64,000 nt of DNA, taken from assembly GCF_002000025.1 (NCBI RefSeq), contig NZ_MUZV01000001.1:541869-605868 (forward strand), written 5' to 3'. Under the pieces are notes generated by a model. The model was not told the DNA's origin. It was given only the letters and a program-made list of their open reading frames with translations, and searched no databases. Within the stretch, counting starts at the first letter, position 1. Every line of letters begins with the position of its first letter. This DNA comes from Cognaticolwellia aestuarii. GTDB lineage: Bacteria > Pseudomonadota > Gammaproteobacteria > Enterobacterales > Alteromonadaceae. Of this stretch, positions 18,125 through 27,217 are shown one piece after another. A program made the position numbers and the translations under genes.

Positions 18125-19957
18125 TTACTTAGTTTTAGTGCCTTCACTCAAGCGTGAAAGAAAAACATAAGGGTCAATATCTTGAATATTAGGTGCATCG
18201 ATCGAAAACCTTACTTTAACTGAATAATCACCTAAGTTGGCAAAAAATCTGGTTTTTATCGCCTGTTTTACATTATTAAACTTAGTTAGCGCTTGCTCTG
18301 GGGTTTGATGAGGGCATAAAAATAAATATTCCCCTGCACTTATAACCCCAGCATAGTCTTCTTCGTCAATGTATTCATTAACAATAATAGCGAGTGCCTT
18401 ACTGACATCAGTTAAGGTTTTAGCATTAAAATGAAAACTGAGCTCTTGCCAATTTTCAACCACTAAATAAGCAACTGAAATATTGTACTGATACTTTCTG
18501 GCTATTTTATATTGCTGTTGATACCAACGTTTGGTTTGAATCGGTTGTGCTAAGCGATTTTTAGGTAACTCTATCTCATCATAGCCATTGTTAAAGCGTT
18601 GATGATGCAGCTTAAAACGATAGAATACTGCAAAAAATAAACTGCAACTTAACGCCACAGCCAGTAAAGTTATAAGCACTTGTTGGTGATGATATTTATC
18701 AGTAAAAGTCAGACTTAACTGACTTTTTTCTGCCAAATCCAAGGCTAACTTCTTGGTTTTACTTTGCGTTATTTTTGCGCTATTCGCTAAAGAGTTTTTG
18801 ATATTAACGTTCGAATAGAAGCCTTGATATAACTGCAAATAACGCTCCTGCGCTTTAATAGCTAATTCAAATTGCTTTTCTGTACGGTAGTAATCAGTTA
18901 GTAACAGAAATAGCTCGATTTGTTGCGGTGATAAAACTAATGTTTCAGCTAAAGACTGCGCTAAAAGTAGCACTTTATTGGCTTGAGTATGCTGGTTTAA
19001 TGCATACATAACTTTCACTAAACTAATTTGCATCGACAACTTAACCGGCGATAAATTATATTGATTAAACACCAACTGAGCATTGAGCAAGCGCTCTTTT
19101 GCTTGAGCGTACTTTTGCTGCTGATACAAAACCTGCCCTAAACCGAGCTCTGCCAAAGCCACCCTAACCACTAGTTCATCCTGCTTAGCAAATTGCAGTG
19201 ATTGCCAAAAAGCATTATAAGCATCATCATAGCGCTGTAATTGATAATAGCTATTGGCTATTAAGTGATAGGTTCTTGCAACCCCTTGAGTTATTGACAT
19301 GTCATTACGTAGCTTTAGTACGTGATTAAGTAGCTCAACAGCATTTTCATATTCTGCTAAATTAAAATGTGCCTCAGCAATAATTTCTAATAAGGTTATT
19401 TGATCGACATTTTTTTCGTTCTGACTTAGTAAGTATTCAACCTTATCTAGCTCGGTAACCGCTAAAGCATAATTAGCACTCAATGAATAAGCCACCACTG
19501 AGTAGGCTAATGCCTGCAGGTGATAATTCATATCATTCGATTGTTCAGCCAACCAAGCCGCTTTTTCAGCAGTATTCCTTAACTGAACATATTTGCCTTG
19601 AGCATAGTAGCCACGGGCAATTTTTAACAACAAGTCAAGTTGTAGCGTAACATCAACCTGCTCTGTTTCATTACCATACTGTGCAAACTGTAGTGCAGAA
19701 ACTAAATTTCCACGATTAAAGGCAACATCAGATAACAGCGAAAAAGCCGTCGCTACGGTATTCGGGCTATATTTTTTTCGGTTGCTAACGACTACTTGTG
19801 CCGCATTAACAACTTCTTGCGAAATTAGCGTGGCTTTATCTTGTAAGTAGAGCTCATTAAGTAACTGACGGTAATTTTCAGTAATGTTACTCGACTCTGC
19901 TTCACCAGTATTGCTGAGGAAAAAACTGAGGACAACAGCTAACAGTATTTGCTTCAT
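18125..19957 (-). CDS. TPR protein with a degenerate GGDEF-like domain
   Basis: A 610-residue protein with a signal peptide (cleavage near residue 20, GEAESS), about 370 residues of TPR-like helical repeats expected in the periplasm, a transmembrane helix (around HQQVLITLLAVALSCSLFFAVFYRF), and a cytosolic domain shaped like GGDEF. The domain's catalytic loop reads SAGEYLFL instead of GGDEF, and the LTGLxNR and DxDxFK substrate motifs are not recognisable, so cyclase activity is unlikely. Its architecture matches the active protein at 9334-11184. It could be a receptor-type or structural relative; the following 156-residue gene may be its partner. Confidence 0.75.
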   Translation of the reverse strand: MKQILLAVVLSFFLSNTGEAESSNITENYRQLLNELYLQDKATLISQEVVNAAQVVVSNRKKYSPNTVATAFSLLSDVAFNRGNLVSALQFAQYGNETEQVDVTLQLDLLLKIARGYYAQGKYVQLRNTAEKAAWLAEQSNDMNYHLQALAYSVVAYSLSANYALAVTELDKVEYLLSQNEKNVDQITLLEIIAEAHFNLAEYENAVELLNHVLKLRNDMSITQGVARTYHLIANSYYQLQRYDDAYNAFWQSLQFAKQDELVVRVALAELGLGQVLYQQQKYAQAKERLLNAQLVFNQYNLSPVKLSMQISLVKVMYALNQHTQANKVLLLAQSLAETLVLSPQQIELFLLLTDYYRTEKQFELAIKAQERYLQLYQGFYSNVNIKNSLANSAKITQSKTKKLALDLAEKSQLSLTFTDKYHHQQVLITLLAVALSCSLFFAVFYRFKLHHQRFNNGYDEIELPKNRLAQPIQTKRWYQQQYKIARKYQYNISVAYLVVENWQELSFHFNAKTLTDVSKALAIIVNEYIDEEDYAGVISAGEYLFLCPHQTPEQALTKFNNVKQAIKTRFFANLGDYSVKVRFSIDAPNIQDIDPYVFLSRLSEGTKTK

Positions 19958-20045
19958 TGAGCATTTTTTTCCATGTAGTCAGTGAATAAGCTGGTCTGGG
20001 CTAAAACAATCGTATTTGATTTCATTTGGTATATTTTAAAAGTGG

Positions 20046-20073
20046 TTTACAAACACAATGCATTACTTATAAT
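20046..20073 (+). promoter_or_regulatory. Strong promoter driving the riboswitch RNA
   Basis: TTTACA (20046-20051), a 16-base spacer and a perfect TATAAT (20068-20073). The predicted start is at about 20080, immediately before the riboswitch. This supports independent plus-strand transcription of the element. Confidence 0.7.
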
Positions 20074-20075
20074 CG

Positions 20076-20170
20076 TTGTTGAGCCATTAAGGCTCAACAA
20101 GGGCAAAACCAGTGAAAACTGGCGACGCAAAGTTACCGATCTAAGGGGCAACCTATGATAGCGGAACTGC
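20076..20170 (+). promoter_or_regulatory. c-di-GMP-I (GEMM) riboswitch aptamer
   Basis: The core starts at GGGCAAAACC (20101). A CCAGT-GAAA-ACTGG hairpin carries the GAAA tetraloop (20109-20122), followed by the conserved GACGCAAAG (20124-20132). CUAAG (20141-20145) and UAUGA (20154-20158) resemble the two strands of the tetraloop receptor, and AGUU (20131-20134) can pair with AACU (20165-20168), closing the second helix. A 10-base stem (20076-20085 with 20091-20100) precedes it. Known members bind c-di-GMP and control downstream genes. Here the only DNA downstream on this strand is the antisense of the DUF885 gene; no intrinsic terminator or convincing target gene follows. The 19958-20259 gap holds nothing else. 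Confidence 0.88.
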
Positions 20171-20259
20171 AAAATTTAGATATAGTGGGGGCTTATCTTA
20201 ATTGCACAGTTCGCCGTCATAATCTCGGTATTCTTTGCGCGCTTTCCTTTGTTCATAAC

Positions 20260-22041
20260 CTAATTACTGTCTTGTAAACTTCGCTGTTCTGCTTTCTTAT
20301 CGGCAATATATTCATTCATCAAAACTTCAAGCATCGATAACGGCATCGAACCATTTTTTAAAACTTGGTCATGAAAGTCTCTTAAATCAAAGCTTTCAGC
20401 AAGTTCTTGTTCAGCCATTTTACGTAGCCTTTTGATAGTAAGCTCACCCATTTTATAAGATAACGCTTGTCCCGGCCAAGAAATATAGCGATCTATTTCA
20501 GTTTTAACATTGTGTAATGATAGCGCCGTATTATCAGCTAAAAAGCGCATTGCTCGCTCTCGGCTCCAGCCCTTAGCATGCATCCCCGTATCAACAACTA
20601 ACCGACAGGCACGCCACATTTCATAAGTTAATCGGCCAAAGTTACTATAAGGGCTTTGATAAAAGCCTGCTTCTAACCCCAAATATTCAGCGTACAGCCC
20701 CCAACCTTCACCAAACGCTGAAATATAGGTACTATTTCTGAATTTTGGCACATTTTTCATTTCTCGCGCAATTGAGCCTTGTAAATGATGACCGGGAACA
20801 GCCTCATGTAAGGTTAACGCTTCTAATACATATAAAGGCCGGCGATCTAAGCGATAAGTATTAACCCAGTAATTGCCTGCTTGATCGTCTCGTGATGGTC
20901 CTGAATATCGTCCGGTAGTGTACTTAGGGGCAATGTTAGCAGGAACCTCAATTACACCATAAGGTGTTCTCGGTAAGGTTTTAAAAAAACGAGGTAACTG
21001 CGCGTCCATTTTTTTGGCGATGAAGGAAGCCTCTTTAAGTAGGCCTTCAGGGCTTGTCGCGTAAAATTGCTCATCGGTGCGTAAAAAATTAACAAAATCA
21101 GCAAAACTTCCAGAGAAGTCTAGTTGCTGGATAATATTATCCATCTCGCGCCTGATACGCTTTACCTCTGCGACACCGGTCTGATGCGCTTCATCAACAG
21201 AAATGGCTAACGTCGTATAATGCTGTAAGCGGTTAAGATAATATTCTTCGCCATTAGGCAATGAACTGGCAGCGATCTGAGTTCTAGCATTAGGCTGGTA
21301 ACGTTGCACCATATAATCATAATATCGCTGATAACTTGGCATAACCGATTGTAAAATAATACTTTCTGCTTTTGCTCTTAAGCTTAATTTATCTTCTTTT
21401 GTGAAATGGCTTGGCATGGTCACAAACGGTTGATAATACGTACTTGAAGTCACATCTTGCTTGATAAAAGCTTTAATCGACCCTTCAAAGCCTTCTAAAA
21501 CAACTTTAGGTTGTGTGATACCGGCTTCAATCCCTTTATTCATCCAGAACATTTGCTGAGAAAAGTACTCAGGAAGCGCTGAAAGCCTTGCTAAATAATC
21601 CTCATAGTCTTGTACCGTTTTAAAACTCACTTGGCGATTAATTCGGCTGATCCAAACATGAAACCCTGACTCAGCCGTCAACGGCATGTAATGCTCATGA
21701 TTGGTATAATTATCTAACTGATTTTTAATGGTATATGACAAAACAGAGTGGTTTATCGCCTCGGCTCTTGTCAACCCCTCTGCTGCTATTTGTGTCAAAC
21801 GTTGATAAATTGCCAGTAACAATTGATGTTGTTTTTCTAAGTTCTTTGGCGATAAGTCAGGTAGTTGACTATTAGTTTTGCCGGGAATATCTTGATTGAA
21901 TGGGCTTTGATGATCTTTAAAGTGTTGATAATCTTTAATAACCTGCCCAAGGTCATGATTCACTACTTCGACCTGAGACTGAGGTGATTGACAAGCTATC
22001 AAAAAAAATAAAACAAACAACGTAGTTGAAAATACTTTCAT
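20260..22041 (-). CDS. DUF885 family lipoprotein metallopeptidase
   Basis: A 593-residue protein with a lipoprotein signal (lipobox LIAC, Cys17), so exported and membrane-anchored. The zinc-peptidase signature HEAVPGHH is at residues 412-419, with a downstream GEGWGLYAE segment that supplies a probable third ligand. DUF885 proteins are related to M32-type carboxypeptidases, but substrates are mostly unknown. It is a single gene, convergent with the riboswitch transcript on its 3' side and divergent from the GGDEF gene at 22258 on its 5' side. Confidence 0.85.
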   Translation of the reverse strand: MKVFSTTLFVLFFLIACQSPQSQVEVVNHDLGQVIKDYQHFKDHQSPFNQDIPGKTNSQLPDLSPKNLEKQHQLLLAIYQRLTQIAAEGLTRAEAINHSVLSYTIKNQLDNYTNHEHYMPLTAESGFHVWISRINRQVSFKTVQDYEDYLARLSALPEYFSQQMFWMNKGIEAGITQPKVVLEGFEGSIKAFIKQDVTSSTYYQPFVTMPSHFTKEDKLSLRAKAESIILQSVMPSYQRYYDYMVQRYQPNARTQIAASSLPNGEEYYLNRLQHYTTLAISVDEAHQTGVAEVKRIRREMDNIIQQLDFSGSFADFVNFLRTDEQFYATSPEGLLKEASFIAKKMDAQLPRFFKTLPRTPYGVIEVPANIAPKYTTGRYSGPSRDDQAGNYWVNTYRLDRRPLYVLEALTLHEAVPGHHLQGSIAREMKNVPKFRNSTYISAFGEGWGLYAEYLGLEAGFYQSPYSNFGRLTYEMWRACRLVVDTGMHAKGWSRERAMRFLADNTALSLHNVKTEIDRYISWPGQALSYKMGELTIKRLRKMAEQELAESFDLRDFHDQVLKNGSMPLSMLEVLMNEYIADKKAEQRSLQDSN

Positions 22042-22257
22042 CAGTAAATCTCAAGTTTAAATAGGGCACAAAGTAGCCCGATACCATAACAAAACCAATA
22101 TATTTATAAAGTAATTGTTTTCTTTTACACAACATTTCCATTTTTTATTAACTTTATTGTTATTTAAAATTACGTTTGTTCTGGTACTTTTTAAAAAATT
22201 ACTACAAAATGGTTTACTAGCTATTATTAGCGAATTCCCTAAGTTAAGGTTGAAATA

Positions 22258-23271
22258 GTGCAGTACCATGACTCAATAAAACAAGCCGAAGAAAAAATGC
22301 ACGCCGCCATAAAACAATTGCAGTTATGGCATATCCCAGCGACGCCAATCAATTACACCGTGAGTTATCACTATCTCAACCAAAACTCAAAATCACTTAA
22401 TAATACGATTGAAAAGCAACTCGCTACGGGGAAGAAGCTCGATAACTTCTTTTTATCAGAGGTGTATCATCAGTTCATACTGAAACAAAGTGGATTTCGA
22501 AGTGAATTGATTGATGATCTTGATGAGGTATTAGACGATTTACATGCTAATAGTAAGCAATCATCTGTATGTACTGCTCATTTAATCAATCAATTAGACA
22601 ACAATATCGCTAACTTACAATCGACTAATAAAAATGATGTGCTTCGAGCCATTAAAGGCATACGCCAAAGTAGTGAACACTTCAAACTTGAGCAAGAAAA
22701 ACTCGCTGAACAACTGCGCTTATCTCAGCGCTCAACTGATGCCTTACGTACAGAGTTAGATGAAGTTAAAAAAGAAGTCTATTTAGATTCACTAACCGGG
22801 CTCTATAATCGTAAAGCGATGAGCAAGCATTTAGATACATGGCTATCGAATGATCCCACCAAGCAAGTCGCGGCAATCGTGGTTAATATTGACCATTTTT
22901 CTCAAATGAATGAACGCTTTGGCCCACTACTCAGTGATGTACTTTTAGCTAAAATAGCAAAAAAAATAAGTAGTTATGTTGGAGAAAGTGGCCTCCCCGT
23001 AAGATCTGCTGGTGATGAGTTTCTCATTTTACTACCTGATGTCGAGCGTAATATTGCTGGCGAAATCGCTGAAAAAATACGCCAAGGCGTTGAAAAATTA
23101 CGTTTTGTCAGTAGCAAATCAGGTACACGTTTACCGCCAATGACACTCAGCATAGGCGTCAGCGACTATAATGTTGCCACCAGTGCAAATGCTATCATCA
23201 AGCAAACCCGAGCATTGATTAATGATATTTCTCAAACCTTAACTAACCACGTTAACATTGCCAGTAGTTAG
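22258..23271 (+). CDS. Cytosolic GGDEF protein with AGDEF active site
   Basis: A 337-residue protein without a signal peptide or membrane helix. Residues about 1-175 are helical with a coiled-coil linker (EQEKLAEQLRLSQRSTDALRTELDEVKKE); the rest is a GGDEF domain beginning YLDSLTGLYNRKA. The active-site loop is RSAGDEF (251-255), with Ala for the first Gly, a substitution found in some active cyclases. The RxxD inhibitory site is absent. The metal-binding Asp lies in VVNIDHFSQMN, where the usual Lys is replaced by Gln. The GTG start has AAGG about ten bases upstream. Activity is possible but uncertain. Confidence 0.85.
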   Translation: MQYHDSIKQAEEKMHAAIKQLQLWHIPATPINYTVSYHYLNQNSKSLNNTIEKQLATGKKLDNFFLSEVYHQFILKQSGFRSELIDDLDEVLDDLHANSKQSSVCTAHLINQLDNNIANLQSTNKNDVLRAIKGIRQSSEHFKLEQEKLAEQLRLSQRSTDALRTELDEVKKEVYLDSLTGLYNRKAMSKHLDTWLSNDPTKQVAAIVVNIDHFSQMNERFGPLLSDVLLAKIAKKISSYVGESGLPVRSAGDEFLILLPDVERNIAGEIAEKIRQGVEKLRFVSSKSGTRLPPMTLSIGVSDYNVATSANAIIKQTRALINDISQTLTNHVNIASS

Positions 23272-23287
23272 TTCTGTTCAGTTTGAA

Positions 23288-23749
23288 TTAACTAAGCTCT
23301 GCAATTAAAGAGAGTAAGTTTTTTTCAGAAAACACCTTGATCCCGTTCGCACGCAGCAGGGCTGTGGTAACGCCTTGTCCAGGGATTTTCTGTTGATTAA
23401 ATTCGCCGTTGTAAATACTTGAACTGCCACATGACGGACTCGACTCTTTTAATAACGCATAACGAATGCCATGTAGGCGACAAAGTGATAATGCACGCTG
23501 CGCCCCTAATTCAAAGGCTTGTGTCACATCTTCACCCGCAATAGTTTTAACCATAATATGGTTACGACTTAGTTGTATTTCGGCTGGCGCTCTAGGAGTA
23601 GATAAACCACCGGCTAATTCTGGACAAATAACCACTAAACGATCGGTTTCTTGCCAGCACTTGAGGGTTGTGTTTACTAATAAGTTGTCACCGCCATCAT
23701 ACCTCACCTTATTACCTAAAAAGCAGCTGCTTATCAGTATTTTTTCCAT
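23288..23749 (-). CDS. DUF523/TudS-like protein
   Basis: A 153-residue protein of the DUF523 family, whose characterised members are thiouracil desulfurases (TudS) that use a [4Fe-4S] cluster bound by three cysteines. Three well-spaced cysteines are visible here: C9 (SSCFLG), C42 (VICPELAGGL) and C107 (SSPSCGSS), consistent with cluster binding. The family motif RYDGG follows C9. It is a single gene with a close convergent neighbour. Sulfur removal from thiolated pyrimidines is a fair but unproven guess. Confidence 0.82.
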   Translation of the reverse strand: MEKILISSCFLGNKVRYDGGDNLLVNTTLKCWQETDRLVVICPELAGGLSTPRAPAEIQLSRNHIMVKTIAGEDVTQAFELGAQRALSLCRLHGIRYALLKESSPSCGSSSIYNGEFNQQKIPGQGVTTALLRANGIKVFSEKNLLSLIAELS

Positions 23750-23814
23750 CGATAGTTACCTTAATTATTTTTATAATCGCTGAGTATAATGTGTCATCAA
23801 TCGAACTTATAAGT

Positions 23815-24141
23815 TCATGATAAAGCGTGCTTAATTTCTTTTAAACCTAAAATATCTTGTGCTGTTGCACACTCCAACCAACACGAGTGACTATACTCTT
23901 CGAAATTCAATAAAAACTCACTAACGCCATAGCGTATTCTGACACAATAAACATCGGCACCTTGTATCGACTCCAGCACTGTCGCCGAGGTTTGCTGCAA
24001 AAGGTGGTCAATAATTACGGTGGTATTATCCATTGTCCATTCAGCATTGAATTGAAACTGTAGTACCCTTGGGTTAACCTCTTCAATATTGGTTATTTTT
24101 ATAGCGATTTCTGTCGACATAATGTTCTTATTTATTTCCAT
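23815..24141 (-). CDS. Small uncharacterised protein, possibly DUF3630
   Basis: A 108-residue (or 101 from the second ATG at 24120) cytosolic protein with alternating strands and helices, including VYCVRIRYGVSEFLLNFEEYSHSCWLE. This resembles the small DUF3630 family of marine gammaproteobacteria, but I cannot confirm it. No signal peptide. The first ATG has no clear ribosome site; AAGAA before the second ATG makes that start slightly better. Function unknown. Confidence 0.6.
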   Translation of the reverse strand: MEINKNIMSTEIAIKITNIEEVNPRVLQFQFNAEWTMDNTTVIIDHLLQQTSATVLESIQGADVYCVRIRYGVSEFLLNFEEYSHSCWLECATAQDILGLKEIKHALS

Positions 24142-24301
24142 TTAGGCTAATTAATTGCTTAAAACTTGTGCTAGCGCAACAAAGTATAAGATAATTTTTC
24201 ATACTGGCATGATCCTAAAAAAAGCAACGACAACGCTGTGCTTTTTACTTATAATCAAACGAGGATCCTTTAAAATTGTTTACCAAAGAGAGATTATATC
24301 T

Positions 24302-24601
24302 ATGAAAAAACTTACTTTAGCTGTTGCCGCTACTGTTATGATGGCTTCACCTGTTTTCGCTGGCGACGCAGCTGCCGGTAAATCAAAAACTGCGATGTGT
24401 GCAGCGTGTCACGGTGCTGCTGGTATTTCTGCTGTTCCTATGTACCCTAACCTTGCTGGCCAAAAAGAAGCTTACATAGCTAAGCAATTAAAAGATTTTA
24501 AATCGGGCAACCGTAAAGATCCAGTAATGGCTCCAATGGCTATGGCATTATCTGATGAAGATGTTGCTAACATTGCTGCTTACTACTCAAGTCTTAAGTA
24601 A
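24302..24601 (+). CDS. Small periplasmic c-type cytochrome
   Basis: A 99-residue monohaem cytochrome c. A clean signal peptide ([20 protein letters not shown]) is followed by one haem motif CAACH and a C-terminal Met-containing loop ([10 protein letters not shown]) for the axial Met. The fold looks like half of a cytochrome c4 or a c5/c553-type carrier and would shuttle electrons in the periplasm. The start at 24302 is chosen because it begins the signal peptide and follows AGAGAGA. It is monocistronic, with a terminator at 24664. Confidence 0.9.
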   Translation: MKKLTLAVAATVMMASPVFAGDAAAGKSKTAMCAACHGAAGISAVPMYPNLAGQKEAYIAKQLKDFKSGNRKDPVMAPMAMALSDEDVANIAAYYSSLK

Positions 24602-24663
24602 TTAGACTTTTTGTATAGTAGCATTTTCAAAATTTTATAATTTTACTCTACTGTACTGCATCT

Positions 24664-24690
24664 AAAAAAGCGCTTTAATGCGCTTTTTTT
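24664..24690. terminator. Terminator between cytochrome c and recQ
   Basis: AAAAAAGCGC-tttaat-GCGCTTTTTTT, a short symmetrical stem with an A run on one side and a T run on the other. It can end the cytochrome transcript and also the convergent recQ transcript. Confidence 0.8.
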
Positions 24691-24736
24691 GTCACTACAA
24701 TTCAACCAGCAGTAAGTCCTCAAAAGTAAACTCCAT

Positions 24737-26536
24737 TTAGCCCTGATGCTGCTTAATCAAAGACAAAAATGGTTCACCATAACGTGCAAGTTTAGTATCG
24801 CCAATGCCACTGACATTAAGCATTTGTCTAGAGGTTGAAGGTTTTACGCGTGCTAATTCAGCTAAAGTTGCATCATTAAAAACAATAAAGGGGGCTATAT
24901 CTTCAAGTTCAGCAATTTCTTTACGTAATGCTCTTAACTTAGTAAATAAAGCGCGATCATAAACTTTTTCGCGTTTATTACGCTGCCAATAACTGGCTTT
25001 TTGTAAACGAGGTGTAGCAAGCATTAATGGCTCAAGACCCTTCAAAACACTACCGGCCGCTTGGGTGAGACATAAATTTGATTGTGCGGCAATATCTTGC
25101 TGTAAATAGCCTAAGTGTATTAATTGCCGTACGATTGAAAACCAATAACCTGGCGTTTTATCTTTGCCAATGCCGAAGGTGGAAACTTTGTCATGATTGA
25201 GTTGAATAATTTTATCATTTAGCTCTGCCCGCAAAACTGCAACCACATGCTCTATATCACCATTACCTTCAATGCGATAAACACAAGAAAGCACCTTTTG
25301 AGCCGCTTGGGTCGCATCAAACTGACTTGGTGGGTCTAAGCAAATGTCACAGTTACCACAACTTTGCTCGGTAAATTCAGCAAAATAATTCAATACAACT
25401 CTACGTCGACACGTTTGCGCTTCTACAAAGCCGCGTAGCGCCTGAAAGCGCTGTAATTCAACGTTAACCCGTTGTTCATTTTCACCGTCAGCAATGCGCT
25501 TATTAATGCGCTCTACATCTTTTTCATCATACAAAAAAAGTGCCTCTGCAGGTAAACCATCACGACCCGCTCGTCCTATCTCTTGATAGTACGACTCTAA
25601 TGTTCTCGGTGGTTCATAATGAATCACAAAACGCACGTTAGATTTATTAATACCAAGTCCAAAGGCAACCGTCGCAACAACAATTTGTATATCATCTTTC
25701 GCAAACTTATCTTGAATAATATTGCGAATTTCAGCTTCTAAACCCGCATGATAAGCAGAACAATTAATGCCGGCTTCAGCTAGCCGCTTAGCTAACTTTT
25801 CAACCTGCCAACGGCTATTACAGTAGATAATGCCACATTCATCTTTACGCTTTTTAATATAGCCAATGGCTTGCTGCTCACCTTGATATTTATCGGCTAA
25901 AGTAAAGCGAATATTCGGCCGATCAAAGCTATCAAGGTGAATGTAGGGGTCGTGCAAAGCCAACTGTTGCAGCATATCTCTTCGAGTTGTAACATCGGCT
26001 GTTGCTGTTAACGCCATCACAGGTACATGTGGAAAGTTTTGTTTTAACAAATGCAATTGAGTATATGCCGGCCTAAAGTCATGGCCCCATTGTGATATAC
26101 AATGTGCTTCATCAATAGCAAAAAGACTGATCTCAAGTTGAGATAAACCTTGCAGAAAGTAATAATTTTTTAATCGTTCAGGAGCAACATAAAGTAATTT
26201 TATTTCGCCCTGACCTAAGCGCTTAAAAATATCATTAATGGTCTCAGCATCGAGAGAAGAATTAACATAAGCAGCTGAAATACCTTGCCTTACCAAGCCA
26301 TCTACTTGATCTTTCATCAAAGCAATAAGCGGAGAAACCACAATAGTAACACCTGACATTAAAGTCGCAGGCAGCTGATAGCACATTGATTTTCCGCCAC
26401 CTGTAGGCATAAGTACTAAGCTATCTCGCCCCTCAAGCGCATGGTTAATAATTTCTTCTTGGCCAGGACGAAAGGTCTGATAACCAAAATGATGTTTAAG
26501 GGCTTCAGTTAATGTCAAAGGAGAAGTGGCTTGCAA
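24737..26536 (-). CDS. recQ: ATP-dependent DNA helicase RecQ
   Basis: A 599-residue 3'-5' superfamily 2 helicase of recombination and replication-fork repair. Walker A MPTGGGKS (about 43-50), the DEAH box [16 protein letters not shown] (142-145), motif [12 protein letters not shown], a zinc-binding four-cysteine cluster (C-RRRV to CGNCDIC), a winged-helix RQC region and a C-terminal HRDC domain are all present. The length matches E. coli RecQ (609). It is divergent from the thioesterase gene at 26665. Confidence 0.96.
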   Translation of the reverse strand: MQATSPLTLTEALKHHFGYQTFRPGQEEIINHALEGRDSLVLMPTGGGKSMCYQLPATLMSGVTIVVSPLIALMKDQVDGLVRQGISAAYVNSSLDAETINDIFKRLGQGEIKLLYVAPERLKNYYFLQGLSQLEISLFAIDEAHCISQWGHDFRPAYTQLHLLKQNFPHVPVMALTATADVTTRRDMLQQLALHDPYIHLDSFDRPNIRFTLADKYQGEQQAIGYIKKRKDECGIIYCNSRWQVEKLAKRLAEAGINCSAYHAGLEAEIRNIIQDKFAKDDIQIVVATVAFGLGINKSNVRFVIHYEPPRTLESYYQEIGRAGRDGLPAEALFLYDEKDVERINKRIADGENEQRVNVELQRFQALRGFVEAQTCRRRVVLNYFAEFTEQSCGNCDICLDPPSQFDATQAAQKVLSCVYRIEGNGDIEHVVAVLRAELNDKIIQLNHDKVSTFGIGKDKTPGYWFSIVRQLIHLGYLQQDIAAQSNLCLTQAAGSVLKGLEPLMLATPRLQKASYWQRNKREKVYDRALFTKLRALRKEIAELEDIAPFIVFNDATLAELARVKPSTSRQMLNVSGIGDTKLARYGEPFLSLIKQHQG

Positions 26537-26664
26537 GAGAAAATCTTCAATAGCTTAAATCAGCCGACATTTTAGCGCAGTAACAGCGTAGTGCGGAGAT
26601 TTATTTTCAATATAATGGCAATTATTGTTATTCTTTTATTTCATTTAATCTAACAGGAAAGTTT

Positions 26665-27120
26665 ATGACACATGAAGAATCGTTTCAGCAACTAGCGCAG
26701 TATTGGAGCCAAGCTATGCCTTTCAATAAGCTATTAGGGCTAGAAGTAACGAAATTCGATAGCCAAGAATCAGCCGTTAGTATTGTATGGCACGACAAGC
26801 TTATCGGTAATCCTGAGCAAAAGATTCTCCATGGTGGTGTCACCGCATCCGCACTTGACCTTGTCGGTGGTGTGGTGGCAGCCGCCAATATGCTGGCTCA
26901 ACTGCCGGAATTAACACCTGAAATAATTGCAAAAAATCTAAGTCGTCTAAGCACCATTGATTTACGCACTGATTTTTTAAGGCCTGGTCGTGGCGAAAGC
27001 TTCGTTGCAACGGCTAAAATCATTCGTAGTGGCAGCAAGGTTGCAGTGGCACGTATGGAAATGCATAACGAAAAAGGCGATCATATTGCCTTTGGTACTG
27101 GCACTTATATGGTGGGATAA
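26665..27120 (+). CDS. Hot-dog fold thioesterase (PaaI-type)
   Basis: A 151-residue single hot-dog protein. The central ILHGGVTASALDLVGG segment carries the usual HGG turn and catalytic Asp, and TDFLRPGRGESFVATAKI follows, as in PaaI/YdiI-type acyl-CoA thioesterases. The substrate is not predictable from sequence. AGGAAAG before the ATG gives a firm start. The next gene (rarD) follows after 97 bases on the same strand. Confidence 0.8.
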   Translation: MTHEESFQQLAQYWSQAMPFNKLLGLEVTKFDSQESAVSIVWHDKLIGNPEQKILHGGVTASALDLVGGVVAAANMLAQLPELTPEIIAKNLSRLSTIDLRTDFLRPGRGESFVATAKIIRSGSKVAVARMEMHNEKGDHIAFGTGTYMVG

Positions 27121-27217
27121 AATTGACCTGCAATATTTCTTAATTTCACAATGGGTTGTTGAAATGATTAGTGCTATTATTAACGCTCTTATCCAATCTT
27201 AGCTACCAACTTATTTC

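Noticed and set aside
24155..24301. Extended N-terminus of the small cytochrome c
   Set aside because: The signal peptide clearly begins at ATG 24302 behind AGAGAGA.
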